DNA of 64,000 nucleotides from Eonycteris spelaea (GCA_003508835.1 PUFA01000092.1:124001-188000); one strand, 5' to 3'; positions 19,276-33,270 are shown, counted from the first letter of the stretch. The notes: generated by a model not told the origin, from the letters alone. A program made the numbers and translations.

Positions 19276-20972
19276 AAAAAGTGGGAAAAACTTTTAATCT
19301 CTTGCTTCCTTAGGTTTTCCAATATTCTTTGCTTACTTAGAATATAATTATTAACACTAATTCAGCATTATCTGTTGTCATGTCTCTCCTATAGAGACCA
19401 AACCAAGCTCTGAACAATTAAAAGGCAGTCCAAGGTAAATGACAATGTTCCTTCTACTTATCTCACTCACTTCTGGTAGCTACTGGATGAAAGCATAGCC
19501 CTCTATTTAGAAAACGAACAAAATCATATGGTCCCTCTAAGAGATTTTCATTGGATCAAGGGGTCAATGACCTTTCAAGAGCCATGTGACAGTTTCCTAA
19601 CAAAGTTAATACATTTTCCTCTTTTAAATCACTGACTCAGTAAGTGATGTATTTAACAATAGTTAGGCTTCTAGTTTTAACTAGTCACTGAAGTTCCCAG
19701 AGACCTGCAAATAACAGAGGAGACTTTGATGCCACCTGGGTGGGAGAACTTATAGGTTTAAGTGAAAAAGACAGTTATGAAAAAGCAAAACCAACTTCAG
19801 GAAGGTATAAAGAAAAAAGGGAGAAATGTCTTATTCCCTCACCTCACCTGAAATGCTATGACCTCTTATCAGGACATGCAAATTTCTCGACTGGATTTAT
19901 TTCTGTAGCATTTTGTGAAGACAAATTAACTAGCATTTCACTTTCAATTTGAAACATTTAAGGGTATCTCAACACACATGAAATTAGCTGTCACCCTTTA
20001 GAGTTGCCCATTTCAAGAACTGTGAATACTACAGCCAAAAACAACTTTTGGCATGAGCTCAGTGCTCAACTCAGCAGAAAAGGTTACAAAGGTAAGTAAA
20101 TTTTAATAAAATCCATAGTCCTGATTATATTCTTTAGGGTTTTTGTATTTCATTATTGAAAAATCAACTCTTCATTTATTTTAGTCAATAAGCCTTTTGT
20201 TCAGAACTTTAAACCAGATGAATTCCCATGCTCTTGAAAGAACTACTTCAGCAATGCCAGTCTTGCTGCTAGAATGTCAGCTTCCTAAATTTACCAATAT
20301 ACTTAAGTTTTAATCAATTTAATTTGTCAGAAACATTTAAATTTCAAATATTAAAAAAACTATGATTTTAGTTGTGTATTAAGTACCATGGGGATCTATA
20401 TATATATACTAAATCACAAAGAGCCCAAGTTTTGTTACCAATGTTGGCAAATATCCCAGTGCAAAAATTCTGGACTATTGACAGTTGTAAATGTTCTTCA
20501 CAGAGAAAGCAATGAGACTGGGTTGAATATTAGTTCAGAATAAACTCATTACTAGACTGGAGTCTTGGATCTGAGTTCTTGATGCACCAAGATTAGGGAG
20601 ATAAATTATCAAGAGTATCAACTACAGGAATGATAAGGACATAGTCTGAATTCTGAAATGAACACCCGTTATTTTGGATTGCTGAGAATAAAGTCAGATA
20701 AGCCTTATTGGCAATCTGTATTTAACTCCTGAACCAGAATGCCTTTCCTGTTCTGAAATCACACCAGAAAGGAACAAATTTCAACAAGATCCCATCTAAA
20801 ATTCTTTAGAAGCATGAGTACAACAGCTGAACAATGTAAAGCACTAGTCTGTCTTACAAACCCAATCTAAAATATTTTGCTTTTAAGCAAAGTACAAGGA
20901 AATGCAATGTGTAGAAACTCAGATAATATAAAACACTATCAATTTAAAATTCATTTCAATTTGCCATGACCA

Positions 20973-20987
20973 CCAGTAGGTGGCGCT
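20973..20987 (+). promoter_or_regulatory. CTCF-like binding site between MTO1 and EEF1A1
   Basis: CCAGTAGGTGGCGCT matches the CTCF core consensus at nearly every position. It stands in AT-rich sequence about 1.4 kb beyond the proximal EEF1A1 poly(A) site, between the two converging genes. Confidence 0.65.
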
Positions 20988-22088
20988 CAAACCACTCTTC
21001 ACAAGCATATACATACAAGGTCAGTGTGAAACAAACTAAAGCTTAAACTCTTGGTTGTCCTACTTTCAATGGAGCATTTTCTAGTTAAACCTTGACAGGG
21101 TGTTGTCAACCTTCGGCTGCTGTCAGACTTGCATTTGGACCTACCACTTATTGGCCAGCTTTTAAAATGAACTTTGTATTTTACTACAAATAAGCAACAT
21201 ACTTGTACATTTAGGGGAAAAGTTGCTTAATGAACTATGGATGTCAATTTACATCCCTCGTCAATGGCCTCAGATAAAGGACTAGCTGACTAAGGGACTT
21301 TACCCAATTTAGAATTAAAGCTAATAAACTTCAAATTGCAACTAAATTGAAAAATTACATATGGCCAGTTTACAAGTCACATTCCTTAATATTAAATGTC
21401 TTACAGTACATTTTTGCCACTTTCAACTGGATTAATTTCTTTTCATACACAAAGAAAGCCTATTTATGGATTACACAGACTACTTCCATTCATGCTTCTC
21501 GAATGTTCTAGATTTCCCATCAAAAGCCAAAATTTACATTAGGTGTTTACAAATGTCAACTTATGGTTTCCCTTTTGTAACCAATCACCACATGCAATCA
21601 ATTATCTCACTAGTTAAGTACTTACTTTCATTTTGTCCAATTTCAAACTCAATATTCCTTTCAGCTAGCAAATTTTTAAATGAACCTTCCCAAACATTTG
21701 CACTAAAACCTTTCCCCTAACAGGACAGTCCCAGTAAGTCCCCCCTTAAGCTCATCTGCGAATATCTAAGCTTTGAGTTTAATCTCCAATGTTGGCAATT
21801 TGTTTACCAGACTTTTACATGAAACTCCACTTCCCAACGGGGCTTAAAATATTTAAGTGACAAAACACAACTCAACTTCCAGTATCATTTATTTTTTTTT
21901 CCTAGAATCTGGATACAATTAACTAGCAAGACAGTGCTCAATACTGTTTAAGCCTCATTTTAAGGTTTATAACTACCTGGGGTATTTGTAAATGTGGTAA
22001 GTCACATTCCAGTAACTGGAAAACTCAAATTTGACACAACAAATTTTACTATTGATGTCAACTACACAAAAGTTCATATATGCAACAC

Positions 22089-22094
22089 TTTATT
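22089..22094 (-). terminator. EEF1A1: candidate distal polyadenylation signal (AATAAA) of EEF1A1
   Basis: A canonical AATAAA on the minus strand lies about 590 bases past the stop, followed by GTGTTGCA and a T/G-rich stretch. It would give an extended 3' UTR. Use of this site is inferred. Confidence 0.5.
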
Positions 22095-22389
22095 ACAGAA
22101 TTTGGCCTTTGTAAACTAGCTTACACAGAAAGGTACTTTATCTGTCCTGACCTATTCAAGTGTTGCACCAAAAGACCCATCCCATAGCTTTATAAACTAT
22201 GTAAACAGATGATTCCTCCCCTTAAGTTGAAAAACCCCAAGTTCCCACCCAGAAAAAGTTAGCCCAGAGTTTTCAAATTCTAAAGCTTCAACATATGTTA
22301 ACACCAGAAATATTTTATGGGCAACTCTTTAAAAGCCTTTCACCAAAATACCATAAGAAGTTACAGTGTTGACCAAAAAAACACACAGG

Positions 22390-22684
22390 TTTATCATTAA
22401 ACTTTGTTTTAATGGGGTCTCAAAATGCTGTGACAGATTTTTGGTCAAGTTGTTTCCATTAAAAAGTACTGATTTTAAAAACTAATAACTTAAAAACTGC
22501 CACACACACAAAAAACCAAATGGTCCACAAAACATTCTCCTTTCCTTCTGAAGGTTTTACGATGCATTGTGATCATTAACCAGTCTTTTACTATTAAACT
22601 TAAATGGCCAATTGAGACAAATAGTTCTGAGACCGTTCTTCCACCACTGATTAAGACTGGGGTGGTAGGTATTGGGGATAATAT
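22390..22684 (-). other. EEF1A1: EEF1A1 3' untranslated region, proximal form
   Basis: The sequence after the stop codon matches the known EEF1A1 3' UTR over its length: the GGAAGAACGGTCTCAG block, the GGCCATTTAAGTTTA block and a final GACCCCATTAAAA. Cleavage is expected 15-25 bases past the ATTAAA signal at 22413-22408. Confidence 0.8.
22408..22413 (-). terminator. EEF1A1: EEF1A1 proximal polyadenylation signal (ATTAAA)
   Basis: ATTAAA on the minus strand is followed by TG-rich sequence (CCTGTGTGT), the expected arrangement for this gene's main polyadenylation site. Confidence 0.75.
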
Positions 22685-24812
<2,128 letters not shown>

Positions 24813-25744
24813 CTAAATTGAGGGGAGGGGGAGAATCTTTCAACCACCGTCCCACAAGCTCGAGAACAAGCCACGATGGGAACTCAAAGGGCAAATTCCA
24901 AGGAGAATCACATCCAGTGCCAAGCTGGCCCAACTCTTGTCTCCACCCACCAAGTGTGGGGAAACTCCATCGCCTGCGCCTGAGTCCCCTCCCCCCACCA
25001 GAGGCAGCCCTGCTCCAAAGGCCGTGAAAGCGAGGAGCCGGGACGGTGCCGGGCACACGACGGGATCAGAGGCGGCGGCGGCCGTGGAGGGAAAGGCCCT
25101 TCCCTTTGTGCGGGTGACTCACCCGCCCGCTCTCCCGGGCCGCCGCGTCCTCCATTTTGAGCTCCCTGCACAGGGCCGCGAGCGGCCATCTTTCCGCGCA
25201 CGCAACTGGTGCCGAGCGGGCCAGCCGGCCTCGCCGCCCGGGGCGGGGAGGCGCCGGGGCCGCCACGGGCCTCCTCCCGCGTCGACGCGGGGCCGCGGCT
25301 CGCGGGCCCCGCCTCGCAGGCCATGTGCACCGGGCGGAGGCCCCGCCGCCGCCCCCACAGCCCGAGCCCCCGACGCGAGCGAAGCCCGCCCCGTCGGCGC
25401 TGACCCACCTCGGCCAAACCCCCTCGACGCAAGACCCCCGGGGACACTTTCCCCGACGACTCAAGTGGCCGGAGACTTCTGGATCGCAGGGCGGGCGAGG
25501 CGGCGCGGCGGCGGGATTCGCACGCGGCGGCCACGTCGCGCCGGCCAGGCCTTCACCCAAGCACGAGGCGACGGGGCCCCTGAAAAAAGCGCAAGGCCTC
25601 GAACTCTCCCACCCACTTACGACCCGAAATTCGGGGTCAAGAACATCGCCAAGGGGCTCCGTGGCGCAGCAGCAGAGAAAGGCACGCGAGGGCCGCAGCC
25701 CGCTCGGGGAGGCCAGGCCCGCGGAAGCCACGCCCGGCACTCAC
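24813..25744 (-). promoter_or_regulatory. EEF1A1: EEF1A1 intron 1 with enhancer-type content
   Basis: This 932-base, GC-rich first intron separates the TOP exon from the coding exon. The first intron is known to boost EEF1A1 expression. It contains many GC boxes and a perfect 17-base palindrome around an AP-1 site (TGACTCA) at 25110-25126, a context also present in the human intron. Long open frames across it on both strands are by-products of GC richness. Confidence 0.85.
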
Positions 25745-25777
25745 CTGTGTTCTGGCGGCAAACCCGTTGCGAAAAAG
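25745..25777 (-). other. EEF1A1: EEF1A1 exon 1, non-coding, 5' TOP start
   Basis: This is a 33-base first exon. Transcription is predicted to start at the C complementary to 25777, giving CTTTTTCG, a 5' terminal oligopyrimidine tract. In this gene class that tract confers mTOR/LARP1-dependent translational control (established for EEF1A1). The exon ends CACAG before a GTGAGT donor. The match to the human first exon is essentially complete. Confidence 0.93.
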
Positions 25778-25800
25778 AACGTTCAAGAGGACTACGGCAC

Positions 25801-25807
25801 TTATATA
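25801..25807 (-). promoter_or_regulatory. EEF1A1: EEF1A1 TATA box
   Basis: TATATAA on the minus strand, 24-30 bases upstream of the predicted start at 25777, inside the conserved GTATATAAGTGC context of EEF1A1 promoters. A GGGCGG Sp1-type box lies at 25833-25838, about 55-60 bases upstream of the start. Confidence 0.93.
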
Positions 25808-26060
25808 CGGTCCTCCCCCACCCTCGGGAAGAGGGCGGAGCCAGCACACGACACGACTTTCCCAGTTTACCCCGCGCCACCTCCACCGGGCACCCGTTCA
25901 ATCGCCGTCCCCTCCCCCAACGTTTCGGGGACCGTGGGCGATGTGCGCTCAGCCCACTGAGGAGCGCCCGTCGCCTTGCGCATGCTCCTCTCGACCCTGC
26001 TGATGACGAGAGCGCGGGTGGGAGGCGGGGACGAGCGAGCCCTCGGTTCTAGGTTAGTGG

Positions 26061-28735
26061 GAGTTTACCGACGGTCCCTGGGATTCCCCGAGGCCAAGGC
26101 GAGTCCTCCTTTTGTATGAATTACTCTCAGCTGCAGCTGGGGGTGGGGTGGGGCGGAGAGTAGACGGCCAGGCGGGGACGCTTAGAATCTTCCCTCCACC
26201 GTTCCTGCTTTCTTTGCAAAGATGGTATCCAGGTTGGGGTATCCCTTCACCCCGCACTACACCTCCCGTCCTCAGCCTTGACCTCTCTCGGGTCCTGGAC
26301 AAACCCCTTGAACAGCATCTTCTGCTGGTCCCATACCCGCCCGAGGCAGGCTCCTCCTCTGTCTTTGCCCTCCGAGTCCTTAGCGGCTGGAGAGGAGTAC
26401 CAGGCCGGGAACCCAGGGCAGCGGACCCAGGGCCGGCCGCAGAAATCGCGGGTGGTTAAACGCGGTGTCCCTGAACCCGAGGAATAGGCTTCTCAACTGG
26501 CTTCTTGGCTTGTTTCAGTAAAAGCCAGCTGCTTTTATAGAAGTCTGTGTCACACATTCACCCCATGGTACCCCAGACGCCCAGGTTTTCAGTTTTTAGA
26601 CTCCAATCCTACAGTTTGCTTTACTTCTAACTCTAGTTTTATTAAGCTAAAGTGACCCTGAGTGTGTGTCACCCTCGTGGTACATTTTTTTCCAGTGTAC
26701 ACTCATTCGATTGCAAGCATGAGAAACCTGAAAAGAATTTTTGAAATTCAGTATTTCCACATGATCTCATGTGGAGACTAGCTGTACAGCAACAAGGTTA
26801 TCCACCCAGTGTGAAATCACTGCTCCTCAAAAATGGCCTATCCCATTTTGATAAAATGTCTTCGTTTTCTGTCGTCCTAGTAATTATAACTGAATTTTAG
26901 CATACATTCAGGGTGAAACTGTGTAAGGCCTTTTTGGCTGGCAGTCAGGGCAGACTCAGAAATATTCCTCTGAAGGAAGAACTTTTTTAAATGAGCTAAT
27001 TACTAGATCGTTATATCTCTTCTTTCACGTATAGAACATCTCTGCAACTTCTCCAGCTGATCTATTAACAAATATTTGAGAACCTATTAGGTGTCCAGTG
27101 CTAAGTAAAGCTCTGTGGCATGAACAAAAGAAATACTTCTTTTGGAAAGGAACCAGAATCAAATCGGAAGAGGAAAACTAACATTTAAAACAGCTGGAAA
27201 GCGAAGGTGAATGGTGCTTACTTTCTAAATAATTGCAGAATACAGTTCTATTCCTAGCTTTCAGTTGCTTCTCACAATCCAAATGCCTTTTTTTTAAAAA
27301 TGAAAGAAGTCTTCTGGAATAGCCTTCCTATGCCTTTGTTTTACTACTCTTTATAGACATAAACTTATAAAAATCAGGTTTTTCTGTTTCTTTATTAACA
27401 TGTTAATAGCCTTGTTTTAAGTTTGAGATAGTTTTCATGAAAGAAACTAGGCCGTATAAGTTTCCCTACAATACAAATAACTAATCTTTTTCTAGCAACA
27501 AAAGCCTTTTCTGTGTGTTTTTTAGCTTCTCACCTTTCACAAATTCTTTTTCTCTTGCATTTCCTAGTGCCCTTACCGAGTCACATACATGTGGAATAAA
27601 CTTATCTTGATATGCTAGTCCATGTTTGTAGTAGGATGTAAGAAGTACCAATGAAAATCACTAGCAATAGAACAATGCGAATATAGACCTCTGTGTTTAT
27701 TTCTTTGGAAATATTAAATAATGACTATTCTCTCTGAAACTAGATTCTCACAATCAGGCATACTTGTGTAGCGCAGTGATACTGACTGCACGCTGTGCTT
27801 TTTCAGATTAAGATTAGGGTGTTACAATAGATTTATTATGTTCCATGCCTTCTTTAGCAGTGTATGCTTTAAATGGTTTGGGTTTGCACACTGCTGGAGA
27901 TAATACTAAAGCATATAAATATTTCAACAGGAATGATGAATTTTTGAAAATGCAAAGAAATGGTTAGTGACAAGGGGGAAGGAGCAAAGACTAAAGATTA
28001 AAAATTGAATATTTTAAAATTGTATATGGAATCCAGAATTATAGTTGAACACATAATCTAAGAAAGAAAGGTTAAAATGAAAAGTGGATGTTGGGAGAAG
28101 GGGAAAGTATCGAATTTCAGTTTAGGAAAAGTGTGAAAAGTCATTTCTGTGAAATGAACACGGTTAATTAAAATGTAATATTGCAAACTTTTATACAGTA
28201 ATAACTACTAATATGTATGCTTTCAGTTGAATTATTATTAGAAAATATGGACCTATAATTTAAACAGTAATTTTTGTAGATATATGTATTCAGCACTATA
28301 TTGGACACGAATTCTTTAAGAGATGTTCACAAACATTTCCTCAGTAGCTTATAAAAACTATAGCTCCTGAGTCAAATCTCACCTTTTCATTTTTCTAGTA
28401 TTTCAACATTACTGTTTTGGGTGGTGGGGAAAAAAATACAACATTCCAAACATAATTATGGTAACAAATGGTTCGAAAGTCTTCCAGGACCAAATCATAT
28501 CAGCCAAAGTTTCATCACTATGCCTAGAAAGAAAGAAAGGAAAATTGAAAAAGTATAACTCCAAAACTATCCCAGATTATAAGCAAGTTTTCCCAAGGGC
28601 CTGTGATTGCAGGTAAGAGTATACACTTTATAAAATACACAAATACCTTATAGAGAATCCTTTTTTGAATTAGTACCTAACGAACAGCAAAATTATACAT
28701 AAGTCTTTGATTTATATCTAATCTACTGGGTTACT
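26061..28735. other. EEF1A1 upstream intergenic sequence
   Basis: 26061-26500 is GC-moderate promoter flank. Beyond that the sequence is AT-rich, without a supported gene or a clear repeat apart from a weak MIR/L2-like piece near 27065-27120. Confidence 0.5.
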
Positions 28736-29199
28736 GACTGAGGTAATGGCCGAGACTTTGTGCGAGATCTCGAGCCATCAGGTGGGTTAGGCACGGCCCA
28801 CAAGCCTTATCTCGGGGCAGAGCTCACATTTCTACCCTGGGTCGAGGCCGGAACAGGACAGGAACGCAGGTCCCGGGGAAGCCCGCGCGGCTCCAGGCGC
28901 CTGGGCGAGGCGGGCACGGGGCAGTCCTTCCCCCGAGCTCCGCGTGCGCTCCGACACCTGTGGCAGAGCCATGGCGCGAGGCAGCGAGCTGGCTCGGGTC
29001 TCCGAGGGACTGAGGTCGCCCCAGCTTGCCCCCGGACACGCCCCCACTTTGAGGTCACTTTCTTTGGTGCTCGGACTGCGGAAGGAAGTGCGGGGGAGGA
29101 AGCTGAAAACCCCACGTGGCTCGGGGTGCGGGTCGGTTTTCGTCACCCGTGGCGTGGCCTCTAAAAGCCTGAAGCAAAAAACAAAATAAAAGACTGAAG
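28736..29199. other. isolated GC/CpG-rich block, orphan CpG island or retrocopied sequence
   Basis: A sharply bounded block of high GC and CpG content in AT-rich surroundings, 3 kb upstream of EEF1A1. It carries ETS-like GGAAGT/GGAAGG motifs and GC boxes. An ATGGCCGAGACTTTG run on the plus strand leads within 40 bases to a CAG/GTGGGT donor-like site. The right edge has an A-rich stretch (29174-29191) followed by GACTGAAG, similar to GACTGAGG at the left edge. Open frames of about 100-134 codons occur on both strands and match nothing I know. Either an orphan promoter or an inserted GC-rich retrocopy. Confidence 0.55.
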
Positions 29200-30040
29200 C
29201 AGATATTTTAGAAAGCTCTTATCCTTAGGGCCAGTATTTTGAAACATAATCCCAGCTCATTTTATCTCTACAACTTTACAGCAGATACAGTATGCCTTTT
29301 ACTACTTAAATGTTAAAATGGTAACAGTAGCATCGTTGAAACTTGTAAATGTACTTTTTGGTTGTAATCTAAGGTCGTATTTTGTTTAAGAACTTCCTTA
29401 GAGTTGCTCATGCCATTTAGAGTAGCAGACTGTTAAAATACATTGTAGTAAACATCTGCACTGTCCCTTTTGGGGGGGGGGAATAAAGAATTTACTTAAT
29501 AAAAGGGTGAACAATAATAGTTCTTTGATATCTGTAATTGTGATTCACCAAGCATCTTTCAGTATTGGCTAATCACTTTGCTGTTGGGCCTAATTTAAAG
29601 CAGCTTTAAGTAATTACATTTTGCTGTGGCTTGCCACGTTTTCATCATGCCTGTGCCAATTAAAAATGATTTTTAAAAGAGTATTTTTGAATATGATTAA
29701 ACCAAGGACTATTTGGCTTGAGAAACAAAATAAAATGCCACTTGAGTGCCAGATAACATTTGCACTATTTAATGTAACCCCAATACCAATATTTTACAGA
29801 TGGAGAACCTATAGGCAACAACTGATAGTTTATGCATGATAAGCAAATGCAGACGTTTATTTTTTTTAATTTGTATCTTTTTTTTATTATTATTTTTGCA
29901 CAAATGGTAAAGTATATCACCTTGCTCTTTTCACTTGATACTCTTTGGAGATCTTTTCTTGTGAGTAAATTACGGCCCAGCAGAGCAACTTTGGAACCCA
30001 AGTAATCTGGCCAGAGAGCTAGTCCTAAGTTTTAACAGCA
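29200..30040. other. intergenic sequence
   Basis: AT-rich. Simple G run at 29471-29480. No gene or clear repeat recognised. Confidence 0.4.
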
Positions 30041-30044
30041 AGTT

Positions 30045-30250
30045 TAAGGAGCCTGGTATAATGGAAACAGCAGTAGCATTGAAGTCAGAAAATCAGGGAT
30101 TCAGCCATTGCTCTGCTATTTACAGATCTGTGATTGCCAGTAGTTCTTGGTTTCTCAGTGCATCTGTAACAGGGGGCTGCTCATGATTCATCCTTCGCAC
30201 CTACCTCATAATTCTAATATGCAATAATATGAAACCATATGGGAGCACTC
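30045..30250 (+). repeat. MIR SINE
   Basis: CCTGGTATAATGGAAACAGC, TTCAGCCATTGCTCTGC, TGGTTTCTCAGTGCATCTG and CCTACCTCATAATTC follow the forward MIR order. Confidence 0.65.
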
Positions 30251-30674
30251 AATTTTCTAGTTAAGACTGAGTTTCTATAAGCTTTTTTGGATAACTCCTG
30301 TCCATGGTTGGTTTGCCTTGTGACACTAATGTGACACAATAGAGAAAATAAACTCATTGGTATCTTTTTATTTCTAAAAGTTTTGAAATAGGAAATAGAT
30401 GTACATAGTAAAAAATATGTACAGAGGTTATACAGTGAAATGTTACTCTCTTTTCAGTGGCTTAGAGAAAGTCTGAAGAATATGCCAGGATGTTTAAGGA
30501 GACTAAAAATGTTTCTGTTACTGCTATCATGATTCCAAGCCAGTGCCTACCAGGATAGAAGCTCTCTGATTTGGCATGGAGGAAAAGATGACTTTCCCTC
30601 ACTATTTTTTTCTGAATCCACACTTTATAGACAATATTCATTTTCAGCATTATTGTATAGTCATAAGTAACTTA

Positions 30675-30850
30675 ATGGAAAGAACACTGGACTAAGAAGA
30701 GCTTGAATCTATTCCTAGCAATTTCATTTATTAGCGGTGTGATCTTGAATAAATCACCCATGAGCTTGTTATCCTACTCTAAAATATCTAATAATTCCTA
30801 TTACACAGAATTGGTCATAAGGACTAAGTGAGAAAATGTACCTGAAGATA
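30675..30850 (+). repeat. MIR SINE
   Basis: GAAAGAACACTGGACTAAG, GGTGTGATCTTGAATAAATC and GGACTAAGTGAGAAAATG follow forward MIR order, quite diverged. Confidence 0.6.
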
Positions 30851-31129
30851 CAGACTATTTTTACAAATGTTAGTGCTCATTATAATTAGAAAATAATCAT
30901 TAGCTTTTTCAAAAAACAGAAAGAAAAATTGTTCAAAATACAGAAAAACTGTCAATTGTCATTATTCATTCTAATAACGAGCACTGTTTGGTCCATTTCA
31001 TTTAAGTACAGAACTATAGATTCACCAATACATGTGACACTGTGTGTTTGTGTGTGTGTGTTCTGTAAGTGGAGGGACTTTCAAATTATGGCATTCAGTA
31101 AATATTGGTAATTGTACAGGACTTCAGAG

Positions 31130-31215
31130 GTCAGTCTTTATTCATCCATCCATTCACATTCGTTAAGCAAGTACTATATGCCAGATACTTAGACATTGAG
31201 GAGACAAAAACAATC
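31130..31215 (-). repeat. L2 3' end
   Basis: CATCCATCCATTCACATTCG, AGCAAGTACTATATGCCAG and GGAGACAAAAACAATC form the reverse of the L2 terminus. Confidence 0.55.
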
Positions 31216-31453
31216 ACTGTTGGATGGTGTGTGCCATCCAAGAGCCCTGGAGAGGTAGAGAGAACATTGACAGTGAACAGATGACTCCAGGAGAGCAGGA
31301 GTGTAAGCCTAGGGTGCTTTCAAGCACTCAGGAGGGACCCAGACTGGGGGAGAGGATGAGGACAGCATCAGGGCAAGCTTCTCAGGATAAACAGTCTCAC
31401 CTTGTTTGGGTAGAAACTGGGAGTCAGTCAGTGGAAGAAAACCTTAGAGGGTG

Positions 31454-31686
31454 GGTGTGTTAAGGGTGGAAAATTTTCAATTGGGCCAACTTCTGATTCT
31501 GTAATCTGCTTGCTTTATGCTAACCAGAGTGGTTCCGGGCTTTATAAACTGCCTCTTTTGGGAGCTTGGGGCTGATCTCCTCTAACCCTGCGTGGTAGGG
31601 AGTCAGTCCCCGGCCGGCTAATAAAGGCTCACAATTCATCTCGATTGGCTCCGTGGGTCTTAGATTTGATCGCACCACAACAGGTG
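31454..31686 (+). mobile_element. short solo LTR of an endogenous retrovirus
   Basis: 31458-31682 starts TGTTAAGG and ends CACAACA. It has a TATAAA at 31543-31548, an AATAAA at 31620-31625, and a 4-base direct repeat GGTG on both sides (31454-31457, 31683-31686). The 225-base length, TG...CA ends and 4-base duplication suggest a solo LTR of gammaretrovirus-like (ERV1) type. No internal viral sequence is attached. Confidence 0.65.
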
Positions 31687-31809
31687 TTTGGGGGTGACTG
31701 CTCTAGAAGAGAAAGTGGGAAGGAGAGTTTGCTCCTCCATAGATATGAACAGAGAGCAACATATATCTGTGTTGGGGTATTCACTGAGACTCCTGAGGGA
31801 CCTGCAAAG

Positions 31810-32015
31810 CACATGAGCTTCAGATACAGACTGACCTGGGTCCAAGTCTCACAGCCATCGCTTACCAAATGTGTGGTTCTGGGCAAGTTATTTGGCCTCT
31901 TTAAGCTTCAACTCCCTCATCTATAAAAAGGGGATGATAATACCTACCCTGTAAGACCACTGTGAAAATTAGATAAGAAATTATCTCAAGTGCTGAGCAT
32001 GGTGTTTTGCACCAA
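31810..32015 (+). repeat. MIR SINE
   Basis: GACCTGGGTCCAAGTCTCAC, GTTCTGGGCAAGTTATTTGG, CATCTATAAAAAGGGGATGA and GTAAGACCACTGTGAAAATT. A well-preserved forward MIR. Confidence 0.85.
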
Positions 32016-32079
32016 GTTAGAACATAATTGGCAGGAGTTTTTTGTTTTTATTTTCCTTTTCGTTTGTTTTTACCCATTG

Positions 32080-32318
32080 AGTATACAGCGTGGTGCTTTC
32101 AGGGTGAGTGCAATCAGAAAGCCTTCACTCAAATCTCTGCTGGCTCTACCACAGCTAGTGATGGGATGTTTGGCAAGTGATTTAACCTCCCAAAGCCTCA
32201 GTTTTCATGTCTATAAAGTGCAGATAATAATAAGTAAAAGCTACCCCAGAGGTTTGTGGTGAGGATTCAATAAAACAATCAATGTAAAGTACTTAACGCA
32301 GTGCCTGGCACCTTAATT
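32080..32318 (+). repeat. MIR SINE
   Basis: A second forward MIR next to the previous one: CTCAAATCTCTGCTGGCTCT, TTTGGCAAGTGATTTAACC, GTGGTGAGGATTCAATAAAA, CGCAGTGCCTGGCACC. Confidence 0.85.
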
Positions 32319-33169
32319 GTTGTGCATGTTTGTTTTTGTTTTTCTTTTTCTTTTTTGTCCTCTTGAACTGGAATCTTGTCATAGAATGAACTTTCTTTAC
32401 TAAGAAAATACCACGATGACCTTGCTTTGAGTTGTATTTAACAGCCCTGCATTTTAAGTTTGCTTGTTAATTTCCCTATCAGCTCCATTTTCAGAATCTT
32501 AGAGTGCCATGTTTTAAATATTGTGAAGTTAAAAATGTTTAAAAATCAGTTTTTTTAAACTAGGATTTTAAAAAATCAGAGGCAGCATAAACAGTTGTCC
32601 CTCATTCTAAAGTCTTGTCACATCCTTGTACTTCCTAAGATTAAATGTCCTGTATTCTTTTAAAAAATGTTTTAGTTTAGTATCTTTTGATTTGTTGCTA
32701 TGTCATCTGTTTTTCTAGTACCATCTGCTTCCGGTATATCTACTGGCAAGCTGTTCTTGCTGCAAAAAGAACTTCACAGACTTATTTATTTATTTTTTAA
32801 AAAAAATCTAACTATTTTGTGTCATGATTGTTATGGAAACAGAGTGTCACACAATCATCAATAAAAAAGAGAAAACTAGGTCTCAATAAATGGGGGAACC
32901 ACTGTGGTAAGCTATTAGATCATCTTCTTATTTTTAGGACACATTAACTAAAAAAAAAATTTGAGAGCCACCATATGCTTAAAAACTATTGACAATCTCT
33001 CCATGAATTTGCATATCTGCCACCTGTGGCTCCACTGCAGAATGACTACTACTGTCCCTTTTTATATAGGATATATGTTATTTCCATACTTGATTTTATT
33101 AATTCCATTTAACCTGTACCAGCCTTTGCCATCAAGCCTACAATAATAAACTCTTCAAGCTGGAAGAGA

Positions 33170-33270
33170 GTTTATTCTTCATCTAGTGAATCCCACTAAT
33201 TTTACAGATAAGGAAAGGTGTCAGAATGAGTGATTTGCCTAGTGCTCACCTGGCTAAAGATAAAGGCTGC
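33170..33270 (-). repeat. MIR-like fragment
   Basis: TTTTACAGATAAGGAAAGGTG and GATTTGCCTAGTGCTCACC fit the reverse MIR centre. Confidence 0.5.

Larger units (their letters stand above)
19290..22385. other. intergenic and EEF1A1 downstream sequence
   Basis: Few repeats. The 22000-22385 part looks like conserved extended 3' UTR of EEF1A1 (distal AATAAA at 22089-22094). A CTCF-like site is at 20973-20987. No independent gene seen. Confidence 0.5.
25000..26060. other. EEF1A1: CpG island over EEF1A1 promoter and intron 1
   Basis: CpG dinucleotides are frequent here while the flanks are AT-rich. The island spans exon 1, most of intron 1 and about 280 bases of upstream sequence. Upstream there is a GCGCATGC half-palindrome (25978-25985) resembling an NRF-1 site. 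Confidence 0.9.

Noticed and set aside
24937..26052. A 371-codon plus-strand open frame over the EEF1A1 promoter, with others of 200-267 codons on both strands
   Set aside because: It lies across EEF1A1 intron 1, exon 1 and the promoter. Its composition (R, P, G, A rich) is that of translated CpG-island DNA, and stop codons are rare by base composition alone.
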